Part shown: positions 35,425-47,136 of the stretch, one piece after another | How positions within the stretch are numbered: the stretch's first letter is position 1 | How the letters are laid out: each line of letters opens with the position of its first letter | Assembly: GCA_013400115.1 (NCBI GenBank) | Contig: VXBP01005070.1 | Coordinates: 1,490 to 65,489 of the forward strand | Source: Rhinopomastus cyanomelas | Taxonomy: Eukaryota > Chordata > Aves > Bucerotiformes > Rhinopomastidae | DNA: 64,000 bases | Reading direction: 5' to 3' | Program-made: the position numbers and the translations under genes | Notes under the pieces: generated by a model | The model's database searches: none | What the model saw: only the letters and a program-made list of their open reading frames with translations | What the model was told of the DNA's origin: nothing

Positions 35425-36228
35425 TCACAGAATCGTTCAGGTTGGAAAAAACCCCCAGGTTCATCAAGTTCAACAATCAACCCTACTCTGCAAGTTCACA
35501 GCTAAACAAGATCCCCCAACATTACATCTAAATGTCTTTTAAACTCATCCAGGAATGGGGACTCAACCACAATCCTGGGCAGCCCATTCCAGTGCCTGAT
35601 CACTTTCTCCGTGAAGAATTTTTTCCTGATGTCCAGTCTAAACCTATCCTGTTGAAACTTGAAATCATTCCCTCTGGTTCTGTCACTAAATACCTGTGAG
35701 AAGAGACCAGCACCAAGATCTCTACAATGTCCTTCCAGGTAGTCATAGAATCATAGAATCATTAGGGATTGGAAGGGACCTCAAAAGATGATCTAGTCCA
35801 AAGACCATCTCTCATAGAGAGCGATTAGGTCTCACATAAGCCTCCTCTTCCTCAAACTAAACAGCCTTAACTCTCTCAATCTCTCCTCATAAGATCTGTT
35901 CTCCAGGCCCTTCATCAGCTTCACTGCTCTCCTCTGCAGTCACTCCAGCACCTCGGAGTCTCCCTTGTACTGAGGTGTTCAAAACTGGACACAGTACTCA
36001 AATGTGCAGCCTCACCAGTCCTGAGTACAGGGGGAATATCACCTCCCCACTCCTGCTGGACACACAGTATCCAGTACAGGCCAGGACACCATCGGTGGTC
36101 TTGGCCACCTGGGCACACTGCTGGCTCATATTTAGCCACCTGTCAATCAGAACCCCCAGGTCCTTTTCTGCCAGACTTCTTTCCAGCCACACTTCCCAAG
36201 CCTGTAGCACTGCGTGAGATTGTTGTTT
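35425..36228 (-). mobile_element. CR1 LINE 3' part (host of a nested CR1 tail)
   Basis: Antisense CR1 from tail TCACAGAATCGTTCAGGTTG through GGGCAGCCCATTCCAGTGCC, CCCTTGTACTGAGGTGTTCA and GCACACTGCTGGCTCATATT to CTTTCCAGCCACACTTCCC. It belongs to an older subfamily ('caggttggaaaaaaccccca'). It is interrupted at 35743..35802 by a younger CR1 tail in the same orientation. Confidence 0.9.
35743..35802 (-). mobile_element. Nested young CR1 3' tail
   Basis: TCATAGAATCATAGAATCAT, TAGGGATTGGAAGGGACCTC, then AAAAGATGATCTAGTCCAA. Only about 60 bp, inserted after CCTTCCAGGTAG of the older CR1, which resumes at AGCGATTAGGTCTCACATAA. Confidence 0.85.
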
Positions 36229-36404
36229 GTGCTTGAAGGCTTGTGAGAGAGCGTAAAACACTTCAAAAATGTATTCTGTACTATGAGTTTTGTGAGGAAC
36301 TGTCTTGTTTGTGTCTAATCTGGAAGTCCAAAAGCAGTTCCTTCCTTGTACTCCCTCACCTAGAGCCAAACCGTGCCTGTGCCACAGGAAGCTGCCTGGT
36401 AGCT

Positions 36405-36479
36405 CAGACTGACAGGGAGGCTGGACTTAAATGATCTTTCAAGATCCCATTCAACCCACAACATTCTGTGATTCTGTGA
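36405..36479 (+). mobile_element. CR1 3' tail fragment
   Basis: CAGGGAGGCTGGACTTAAAT, GATCTTTCAAGATCCCATTC, AACCCACAACATTCTGTG, ATTCTGTGA. The sense tail repeats are intact. Its 5' side faces the 5' side of the copy ending at 36228. Confidence 0.8.
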
Positions 36480-38319
36480 ACATGGAGCCGTTTGGCTGAT
36501 GTCACACAGCTGAGAGATGACTGAAAAGGATTTAGGATGCTGCTTCAACCAGCAGTGGTCGACAAAGCTATTCCATACTTTACAACACTTTTGTTTTCAA
36601 GAGGAATGGGAGATAGAAGGCTATGGTAAGTCAGAAGAAACGATCCTTTCTACCTCTGGTCACCTGCCTGGTTTTGTGACAACTTTGCTGGCCACAGGTG
36701 TTATAATCTATCACAGAAAACAGGAAGAAAAAGCCTAGCTGCTCTACAGACCCAAACACCACTAGAAGCCTTTGCACATTAGTAAAAAATTAACCACTGC
36801 ACCCTCCCAGGTAAATACACAGAAGCAGCTGAATCATGCATGCACATCCAATATCCCCTATAAGCAACACTTCACACTAATTAGCAATTACCTCCTCTTA
36901 AATGTTTGCCTTGAAGAAGCTGTAGTTGATGTTTACTTGTTCTTTTATCTACAAAAACATGTTAGTATTCTTACATCTGTTGACAGATGACTATCTGTGG
37001 ACTATGACATTAAAGACAACTTTCTCACTATGGCAGACAAAACAAGAAAACTGATTTCTGTACCTCACAGTTTCACGTGTTTTCTAAAGATTAAGAATAT
37101 CCACATTCTAAAAACTTCTGCACAAGTTTTTGGAGACTAGCACTTTTGTAAAGTATTCCACAGCTTTACTTCAACCTGACAAGTGCTTTTATTTCCAACA
37201 AAAAAAAAAAACAACTTAGAAAATATGAAAATAAGAATTAGTTTCTCACTTTAGAGTAAGAAATTCACAAAATGTTAAAATTCTGCTAAGATAAATTTAT
37301 GAATCTTGAGAGTAAAGTTATTTCCACAATTTGAAAGAGAAAACAAGAAAATTCACACTGTATTTGCATAAAACTAGATTTTTAAAGCATGCAGCTTTCA
37401 AAAGGAAGTTCAACTACAAGAACTAGAATAAATCAGAAAATTGTAAAACTTGTTGCAGCTAAGCAGGTATGATCAGGTCATTTTGAAGAGCAAAAAATAA
37501 ATTAAAAAACCCCAACCAAGCAGAAAACCTTAAACACAGCTTTGTTATCAACTGATTTCACTGATAGCAGTAGTAATGAAAACACAGTCACATTTAAAAA
37601 AAATGAGAATAGCTTGGAAAAAGAAAACAAAGTGATGATTACCTCAGGAAAGATCCATCATAAAAACCTTTTTTCTGTGACCCTTAGTAAAAATTTTGTT
37701 CCACCATCCTTATTATTCAGTAGTCCAAAGATTACTGACTACTGGCCTTTTTAAAATGCGTGATGGTAAAAAACAGAGTAGATGGAAAGAGAGTACATTG
37801 CAATGCGTATTTTAATCATTTCAGAGGTTTTCTTGAGGGATACAGAATAAAAGACATTAGGTGCTCTTAAAAATTCTCTTCCTATCAATCAGTAACCCCA
37901 ATACCAACAGAGTTTTTAACATGGGAGAGAGGACTGCAAGAACAGTTACCATGGTGTGAGCAGTTATCACATATCAGCAGCTCCACTTTTATACATGTAG
38001 CTTCAATTATGTGCAAATTTCAAGCTTATCAAATTTATTAGTCTTCTTTTATTTCAGCAGATTCTATTGGATTCAGTAGTTAATAAGAACACTAAACATG
38101 TGAAAACATTGTTCTAAAAAGTTACTTCATTTATGTAATAACATGTTCTTATGTTACAACATCTATGTTCTAACAAATAAGAATTACTTATTTAAAAGAG
38201 ATCACAAGAGTTTTCTAGTAACCACTATATTTTCAAATTAATTGTCAAATGAAAGCAGCAGAACACAATGTTCCCTACATTTACTCCATTCCAATTCTAC
38301 TGGGGGGCACCCATTGCAG
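36480..38319. other. Anonymous intronic sequence
   Basis: No gene or repeat family recognised. Confidence 0.55.
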
Positions 38320-38476
38320 GGCCCCGGTTGGCTCAATGGGTAGAGCATGGGACTCTGAATTCCTGGGGTCATGGGTTCAAGACCCATGTAGGATATCTTG
38401 AGACAGTACTGTAGGCTTACCCTGATCCAGCAGGGGGGCCTTTTCAAGGTCCCCTCCAACCTCTAACCTTGTGTGT
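38320..38476 (+). mobile_element. tRNA-derived SINE with CR1-like 3' tail
   Basis: The head (about 38320..38395) resembles tRNA-Lys. The pol III A box is TGGCTCAATGG (38329..38339), followed by GTAGAGCATGGGACTCTGAA, and the B box is GGTTCAAGACC (38374..38384). The T stem ATGGG/CCCAT is perfect. The acceptor stem does not close, and the anticodon position reads CTG in place of Lys CTT. A 3' body follows, ending AAGGTCCCCTCCAACCTCTA with a CR1-like terminus. The head-plus-LINE-tail layout is how tRNA SINEs mobilised by CR1 are built (turtle Pol III SINEs are tRNA-Lys/CR1, as known from the literature). No clear target duplication seen. Alternative: tRNA pseudogene beside an unrelated CR1 tail. 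Confidence 0.75.
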
Positions 38477-41400
38477 ACCGTTACAACTTCACTATTTACC
38501 TGTTCTAATGTTTTATAGCTTCAATTTGAGAAACAGTCTTTGCAAGGTATTTTGTTACATCACAAAACGAAGTGCACGGGTCATAATCCCATCCCATCTA
38601 AACATAAAGGTGAAGCATACATTTACCTGAACAGGGACACATTTGCGCCCAGCGCGCTGCAACTGTCGTATGTGATTTACCAGTCCTCAGAACAGTTTTT
38701 CACTCATAAGTTGATGTTATTGTCGTTAATTTCATTACAAAAAAGTTTACTTATTGCTAAACAATCAAAAGGAACAGGTATTGATGTTTTTGCACAACAC
38801 TTTTAAAAGCTATTAGTACTTAATAGTAAGTCAATATCAATTTCAACTAATTTAAATGCTGTTTTTATTATTTGGTTTTTGGTTGGTTGCACTCTAGATT
38901 TTACTGAGATTAAAAATCCATACAGAAGTTTTCTACATGAGCTATGAATTTCAAATCACAGTTAAGAAAATGCTACCTACATTGTTGCTATGCATGTTCA
39001 TTATTTTTATTAAAAAGAGAAGTCAGCATCAAAGTAAGACTCCTGTCAGAAAAGCTACTCCACACAGTGAAACTTGGCTTTCCACAATCTCCCTTTCTCG
39101 CTTTCTCCCATACAACCTTTATTAGAAGGTGCACTAGCCGTCTTCAGTAAAACACAGACGCTAACAACAATGTGGTACAAAATAAGTGCACATGCACTCT
39201 ATGCTGCATACTAGTTTCCAGCCACACATACACTTTCTCTCAAACAAATAAAGACAACTGCAGGCAATGTAGTATTTGAGTAACTCCCGAGAGTATGCGA
39301 AATGTGAAGAAAGTTTACATTTTTACAGCTCTACTAACTGTGGTCTACAGCCTAAGGTAAGTATCTTAGATTCTTCTCTTCCCTTGCACAGGTATTTCTT
39401 GCATTGGTGAGACTGATACAACCACCCTTGTTTCTGCAGACAATAAAAGACACGCTTTATGTCAGAAGACCATTTACTACCTGTTAGTACTGGGTTGCCA
39501 GGTATAACATTTCCCTGCTGCATTTTCCTCGTTATTTCCCAACGCTACAGCAAATAAGCAGCAAAAACAGAACTTTCCAGAGACCGTCATTTAGTGGGTC
39601 TGTATATAGCCTATATGCCTGATATATTTATAAGACCCCTGAGCTTTCTTCACAAGCACAACTGAACTGCACAGCTGAGATGCAGGCAGCAAGCCTGGTA
39701 ATCCCAGAAAGCACTGGCTTTATTGCTTTTACGCTGACCACAAGTTACCCTGTAAGAAAATACATAAGATGCAACCTCTTGCAGGGCAATCAACCGGTCC
39801 CAGACCACATCTGCAAGAGTTCAGATTAATACACGCTGATACGCTGAAGCATTTACACTCAAAAAGGACAAAATTATACTCAGTACACACACTGAGCTCT
39901 CCTAAACTGTGTTCACTTTGGGCTGTTTCAAGCAGAACTACTATGAATTACCAATGAGAAAACAGGCTTCTCTGTGGCACTGGCCTTCCCCGACCAGTCT
40001 TTGACAGACATAATCCTGGGTTGAATCCCACCACTGTCAATGCGCTCTTGTATTCTGAATGCACAGCTCTGTAGAAGAGCAAATGGTTTAACCATCCCAG
40101 CTGCAATCTCATTAGAACCCCAGTATCCATGAACATAAGTAGATGATACACTGACACACTGTAATGAGCTCATGCTTAAGCCAAAGCACATCAATCCCAT
40201 CTGAAACACCTACAGCACCAGCTATTTTCATACTGCTACAGTGGATCATTACTAACAGCTACTAAATCACTGACTTGACCTGCAAGGACAGACAGCTCCT
40301 TCATGAGAGCCACTGGTGTAGGGCTGTTGGCACACATGCACCCAACCAGCAGTACTGTACATGTGATTTGACTTGAGACTGTAAAACTGCAAAATACAAA
40401 CAAAAAACCCTTGTCTTGGCCTTTGTGAGAAAGGTTTGCTAACAAACACTACATAAATAGACATCCTTTTGTGTACTTCACAGGCAATCCAATTATATAA
40501 TGCATCGTATAATTATCCTATGATTTGTTTACTCAAACGAGTATTTTTAAAAATTGAATTTATGAAATACTTTTCTGCAATTCTGAAACCATTTTTTTGT
40601 TATTCTCTTTGCCTGTGAAGCTGGACAATGAAGTTGATGTTTTGCATTTATGTGGCCTGTGAATTCAGTTTGCAGACTATCTACCTCCAAGACAAATCCC
40701 TTCTCACAGAGTTTGTACATGTTTGTTAAATAAAAATCAGATCAGAACAACTATTTTTCCTCTTACCAAGAATAATACAAGATCCATGGAGGTGAACAAT
40801 ACCCTAGGTAAGGTTAGTAGTTTTCAGTGTTTTTTTCACAGTGAAATGCCTTACTTTTTATTATTATCTGCTTTTCTGATGCTTCTGTTGAAGACACTAA
40901 TGAGAACTAATAGTAGCTGCAATCATTAACTGAAAGAGAAAGTCAAACCAAACACGAAAGACCAGTAATTTAGATGTTAACAAATACAAACAACAACCAG
41001 AAAATTCTGACAATGCCTAATCAGAGAACACATACTATTCTAACCAATTAGGTATTCTGCAATATAAACTTCCTGCATGGTGCAATTTGGAATGTGAAGC
41101 AAAGAATAAATGAAACACTGTTCGTGGTTCAGACAATCCAAAATAAAAAAATACAATAAAGGGAACAGTACATTCCAAGTTTTTTCACATAATGGACAAA
41201 TGATCTCAAATTATTACTGGCAGTGACATACAAAAAAGAGCATAAGTAGCTTATGTTCTTCATGAAAATCAGACTTTAATTAAAAGATGTTTCTAGACCC
41301 AAATCAACCTATTTAAAACGATTAGTATCTTAGTATCTTCAAGTGCTAAAGCAGGGAAAGGGGTGGGGAAAATTCCTGAGGTGAATGACAGTTCTACCAC

Positions 41401-41523
41401 TTTTGTGCAAAGCAGAAGACAACCACCAGGGCCTAGTTTTAATTCATGTATATAAAACACTACTCAGAGATGCCTGCAAATGTAAGCCTTCTGCTAAGCT
41501 GTGCTTAGTAGCTCTGAAAAATC
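38477..41523. other. Anonymous intronic sequence
   Basis: No gene recognised. Short open frames such as 38540..38806 and 39928..40209 show no family resemblance. Confidence 0.5.
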
Positions 41524-41768
41524 TTAGAATCACTGAATCATTTACACTGGAAAAGTGCTTAAGATCATTGAGTCCAACAATCAATCCAGCACTGTGCGGT
41601 CAACACGTACAGCACGTCCCTCAGCACTACATCTACACATTCATTCCCTTTTCCTATTAGTTATTATCTACAGAAGGAGACCAACATCTGACTACAACCT
41701 CCGTTCAGGTAGTTATAGACAGCAATGAAGACTTCCACGCTGCCTTTTCCTCAGACTAAACAACTAAA
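41524..41768 (-). mobile_element. Old CR1 3' fragment
   Basis: Antisense, decayed: TTAGAATCACTGAATCATTT, GATCATTGAGTCCAACAATC, GTCCCTCAGCACTACATCTA, TTCAGGTAGTTATAGACAGC, TTTTCCTCAGACTAAACAAC. An internal deletion removes the GGGCAGCC..CCAGTGCC block. Confidence 0.82.
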
Positions 41769-44017
41769 CATGGCAAAACTCCCACCTGAAACTACTAACC
41801 AAAGTACCCTTTCCAGGTAGATATAAACTTCCCTTTAAGCTAAGTTCAAGATAATACTTCAGAAGTAAATCTTCTCATCTCCCATGCTTATTGTGCTCTC
41901 CTTCATTATCATTAAAGTCTCCAAGTAAGACTCGTAGAAACGAGATTCAGTTAGAATGAAACCACTAAAAATGGAAGTTAATAATAATGTCTAATGCATT
42001 CCAGCCATAACCAGGCATTTACTCTTTGGGATCAGACTACACCTGATTTAAAGCAAAAAAAATAAATCAGCTGGAAAATGGACATTAGGTTCTCTGTATC
42101 TCTGTTTTGCCCTACAGATCCATTCTCTCATTCACTAGTATTTGCTAACTAGATATAGCCTTTGTATCTACCTCCCCACCTACAATCACAGGTATAATGT
42201 GATTAACAATTAACTACTTCCTCCCTTGTGGAGGTGATACAATGACTGATTTGCTAGTAGATGTGCAGCACTCAAAATGGGTAGTACTACATAACTGTTC
42301 CCTCTTCCCACAAATACTCTTGTCCTGTTATCCAACGAGAACAGTCTGAAAACGAGGATCAATCTCAAACATTCTTGGTTTCTTTATGATAAAATGTCAC
42401 TTCAGTTGATTAAGCCACTCCAATCACTTCTAAGACAGCCATTTTGTAAATTACTATCTTTGATGAATCTTTTTGGGATTGTATTTAAATTTCTAGAGTT
42501 TGCTACCTGTCAGGCCCGCCAGTACAGCAATAGTGTACTGTAAATTTGATTTTGCAGACTCCTGAAGCTGAGGCAGAAGATGACAGGGCAATGCATGTGC
42601 TATTACAGAAGCCTGTCCATTAGGTATGTTATGAGAACATATGCTTCCTACTCGGAAACTAGGGCTATGACTTGGACTCTGGCTACTGAGTGTGTTCTCT
42701 ACTGCTCTCTGTTGGAATCCCACTGATCATGCTCAGCAGATCATCACAGAACATCAACTTGCTATTGACAAAACCAAGGGGTGACTACCACAGTTTGTAA
42801 GTGACAGTGGAATCTGTAAAATAAACCGCTCCTGACCTCCCAGAGGCTCATCTAACAAATTAGTCTACCAGCATGAGGATGTTTTCTTTGCCTCAAAATA
42901 CAACTGGAGGAAGAAATAACCCCTTTCTACTTAAAATTGCTTACTGTTTAATAAAGTCATGCAGGGCATGGAATAACTTTTATTCATTTCTCTTGTGGCC
43001 AGTTCAGTTCAAACTCCCAACTTCAACAAAAGTTACCCACTGTCAGTCTCCAGTGTTACCTGTCTTCCATCCATGCACTGAAAAGCAGGTAGCAACAAGA
43101 GATAAACAGTGATCACATTCTCATCCTCCATCACATGGTGGTCTTAGCTTCAGATCCTGATAGTTCTGCCTATTTACACGCATGCTTACTCACTGTATTC
43201 TTCCTTGGCTTCTAAATTAGGTCAATGGGAAAGTTAAGAAGTGCTCACTGGTGGAAGACCTAGTTCTCTGAGAGAATCCTGCAATCTCTCACAACAGATT
43301 CTTCACCTACAGGCCACACAGTGATGCAGATGAATGTATGCGGTTGGGTGTGCAAGCCTGCCAGGAGCTGCAGCGAGATAAGCCAGTAACTAAAGAAGTC
43401 AAATGCACTGCAAACAAACTACTGAATTTAAATGCCTTTAAATACACATTTAGAGGAAAGAGTGACAAGATATTTAATATACATATTAAAAAGTGTTAGT
43501 CATAATTAAATACAAATATCAGTATGACTGCGTAATTTATACCAAATGAAATAGCATATTCAAACACATCAACAACAGTTTTTCAGAACAAATAAACTAC
43601 TGATGCCATCAAAAATACCAATATTTGACTGTTTGTAATAGAAAAGAATGGAAAGGAACTTCTATAGTCTCTTTTTACAGAATTGAAACAAGACATTCCC
43701 AAGACATTTAAACATGAAGCTTGGTAGTATCCTCTAGTATTGCATGACATGAAAATATTACTACACCTAGGCAAATAATTACAGTCCAGTGAAAATAAAA
43801 ACCAGCCTTTTTGGTAGCTTTGGTACTTCAGTCTCTTTTCCATGTCAGTCTGTAGACCAGGTAGATGCAGTAGAGGGAGAACTGCTTATCTGTGAGAGTA
43901 ACATCTCCCGCCTTTCTCTCCTTCCACTACTACAGAAGCTATTGTGTGCAGGTAAGATAATGATCCACAAAGTCCCCTGCTGAAGGCAAATTTCTTGTAA
44001 TTTAGAAACAGAAGCGG

Positions 44018-44049
44018 AATCATTACAATTTGAATTGATTGTAATGATT
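44018..44049. repeat. Perfect 12-bp hairpin, 8-nt loop
   Basis: AATCATTACAAT and ATTGTAATGATT are exact reverse complements around TTGAATTG. Confidence 0.9.
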
Positions 44050-44063
44050 ATTTTAAAGCAGCC

Positions 44064-44100
44064 TGAATCACCATTTTGTTTGAGAAATGATGGTGATTCA
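44064..44100. repeat. Perfect 11-bp hairpin, 15-nt loop
   Basis: TGAATCACCAT (44064..44074) pairs exactly with ATGGTGATTCA (44090..44100). Starts 14 bp after the preceding hairpin. Confidence 0.9.
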
Positions 44101-45996
44101 TTAACTGATCTAGGAATGAAGCCTGATGTTGTTTCCAGCTTTCTTCTGAAATGCAATTTGTAAAACTATAATTCCAATGAGATTACAGGGAAGACAAGAA
44201 GGCTTACAATTCTTACTGTTACAGAGGTACCATTAGCCTAAGAGGAAATACTCCTAGGTGTCATTTATGTCACAACACAGAATTTCAATAATCTGCATTA
44301 TCACAAAAAAATTAGAGCTACCTCGCTTGTTAGTGGACTTAAAGGGCTAGCTGAAATTCAGAACAAGGTTACTGCTAAAGTATTGAACTTCAGAATTTGC
44401 ATTACCAATTAGTCAAAGCAGCTCTTCCACTTAAAAAAAAATTTACTTGGGGAGAGACAAATTTTTCCCCTCTGCAAAATAGGATTCATTCATAAGAAAA
44501 CTCAGACAGAAAGGAAAATGGCAAGAAAGTAAAACCTTAATTTACAACTAAATATAAACCTAAATACAAAAATTAATTTGTAGACTTCCTCATTACCATC
44601 TCCTCCATGAAGAATACCCGAGATACTCCATCACAGAACAAGACACACTGGAAAACTAACAAGCTCACTATCCTTGGCTGCAGGAAGAGTGCATGCCAAA
44701 AGCATTAAGGTTTTCTCTGCTTCTGTTCCATAACACAGAATGGGAGTTGTTTTGTATTTTGCAATGTTTGTTTTTTTTAAAATATTCTGTGGCAGGAGCA
44801 CTAAGACTGAAAGACCCATCTTCATAGGAAGCAAAGGCAGGCTACTAAGAAAGGACAGAAAAAAGATAACCCAGTATTTTGTGATTTTCACAATGGAAAG
44901 AAAGTAGTACAGTCTCTAACAGCTAACTCAACTAATAATCATTACTGGAGTCTTCTTAGGAAATGTGGGAAACAACTTGTCATCATTTGCATTTTCAAGT
45001 GAAGACACAGAGATTCTGTGTGTTGAGGGTTCAGAAGACTGCCTTGAAAAATAACCTTAAACGTAACAATTTTCATTGTCTAGTTGCCACACAAGCACTG
45101 AGCAGTGGTTCTACATGAAAAGACATTCTAATGGGCCAAAGTTCCCATTCCAGTGCAACCTAAGTCCCATCTCTCCCTCAAACTGAACTGCATGAGTTGT
45201 TTTATCACTAGACCACACAAATGAATTCTCCCTTGTAGCACAGCAAATGCAGACAGAGCTAAAGAGTGTCTTACAGCCTCACACTTCACTGTCCCAGACA
45301 TCACAGTCATCACTGGACACCAAGGTAGCAGACACTTTAGGGTACTGGAGACAGGACATCGAGAAGCAATGCATTGCACCAGTCACTTATGGGGTACAGG
45401 ATGACCTTAAAACGTTAGCTAGGAGGCAGGAGTCCTAAGAAATCCATAAAGTAGTGGGAGTAGAACTACCTGTTCATTTGGAAGTCAATGTCTATATGCA
45501 CCTGATCTCCTCACCATCCCTGCAACTCCTCTAAAGAGAAGCCACCAGCCCTTCCAACCAGTATCTGCTTACAGATCAAAGTTCTGCCAGCTTTGGTCTC
45601 TCCCAAGAGTCAAGGTAGAGGCTGGCTGATCTGCTGACCACTCCAGTAGTTGGCCTGAACACAGCAGGGCTACAGACTACTGTGCACTTCTTCTGCAACT
45701 CCTACCCTTTTCACCCAACCTCAGAGTAACCTCAACTGGAGAGATAACTGGTTTTAAAAGTTACTTGTATGTGTTTTATAATATGCATATCTGGTGCACA
45801 GTATCTTTGTAGCGAGCCATTGGTCTCTCACATCTCTTTTGCTCACAGATTTGTGAGGATTAACCCGAACCCTTTGCACATAACCCCCAGACTGTGCAGT
45901 ACACTTCTGTTAGTGAGCAGCACTGAGAGGGGAGAAAGAACAAATTTTTCCTCCTGTTACTTTTTTTAATCTATAATGTGTCTTGTGCAAATGGCA

Positions 45997-46025
45997 TTTG
46001 CTGGGACCAAACAGGTCCCAGCAAA
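45997..46025. repeat. Perfect 12-bp hairpin, 5-nt loop
   Basis: TTTGCTGGGACC and GGTCCCAGCAAA flank AAACA. G+C-richer and tighter than the other hairpins, on either strand a stable stem. Confidence 0.92.
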
Positions 46026-46717
46026 ACAACTGAGTTCACTGAGTAAGCCCAAGTGTGACTTGCCAGCATGTTCAGGTACTGCAATAGGCTGATGTGCAGT
46101 TAGCATCATGCTTGGACTTCACACACGGTGTCAGGGTATTGCCAGAGTGTGTGTAACCAAGTTGGAGTGTTTCAATACTGTTGTGTCCACTCAGTTTACA
46201 GTGTTTTGCCACAGCTGAAACCACAACTGCCCTACTTTGCATAACAATGCTGACATGGCTAAGAGCATTGACACTGGATCAGGCCCGGAGGCCCCTTAGC
46301 CTGTAATCAAATGCTTGAAGCTCCAGAACACCTCAGTCCTGTAGATGTTCAGGCATCAGTTGAAAAACAGCCTTCTACAACAAAACACATCTCACAACTC
46401 AGGGCAACTGGCTATCCTGCTATCTTTCTTACCACACAGACTTACAAAGAAGCAGCTCCTACCAAGAAGCACGCTGGCATTCTGCCACTAGAAGACTGCT
46501 GCAGTTTTCACTTATCTCCCCTCAGGTAACCAGACACTGTGGCCCGAGACTGTCCACTAAACAATTCTGTGTACACCCATTAGAAACTGATGCATGACTG
46601 GCCCATGCTGAAACGTCAATTGCATAGAATTTCCCGACATCAATTAAAGGTCTGGATAAACTGGTGACACAGACAATCTCTATCTGCAAAAGAACGCTGC
46701 AGCACACTCACTATACT

Positions 46718-47120
46718 TCACAGAATAACCACCGGAGTCTGAAAGAGACATCCAGTTTCCTTCAAACGTCATCTGGTACAATCCCTTTCTCAAGCAGGAC
46801 CATCTATAAGCTGCCCAGAACTATGTCCAGATGTTTTCAATTCATCTTACAGAAGGTGCCCACAACCTCTCTGGGCATCCTCTGCCAGTGGTCAGTCACT
46901 CTCACAGTCAGTGTTTCCTTACATTCAAGTAGAACCTCCAGTTTCACTCTGTGTCCATTACCTCTCAACCTGGAACTGGGAAACATTAAGAAGATCTTGG
47001 TTCTGCCCTTCGCACACTTACTCCAGGTGTTTCTATTACCCAGAGGCAGCTAAGCTCCCCCTCCGAGTCTTCTCTTCTGTAGGCTAAGTAGTTCCAGCTC
47101 TCTCAGCCTTTCCTCATAAA
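46718..47120 (-). mobile_element. CR1 LINE 3' part (older)
   Basis: Antisense landmarks: TCACAGAATAACCACCGGAG, ACAACCTCTCTGGGCATCCT, GTCAGTCACTCTCACAGTCA, CGAGTCTTCTCTTCTGTAGG, CTCAGCCTTTCCTCATAAAA. It is cut off where the next CR1 tail begins, so it was probably interrupted or flanked by a later insertion. Confidence 0.88.
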
Positions 47121-47136
47121 ATGAATTTTTGAATCA

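Larger units (their letters stand above)
41769..46717. other. Anonymous intronic sequence with hairpins
   Basis: No gene recognised. 45490..46310 is richer in G+C and could be a decayed LTR or other repeat I cannot name. Perfect hairpins at 44018..44049, 44064..44100 and 45997..46025 are listed separately. Confidence 0.5.

Noticed and set aside
38321..38395. Functional tRNA gene
   Set aside because: Acceptor stem does not close, anticodon stem has mismatches, no pol III T-run terminator directly after; the CR1-like tail points to a SINE.
46664..47053. 129-codon plus-strand open frame
   Set aside because: Lies antisense over a CR1 3' end, with no independent family resemblance.
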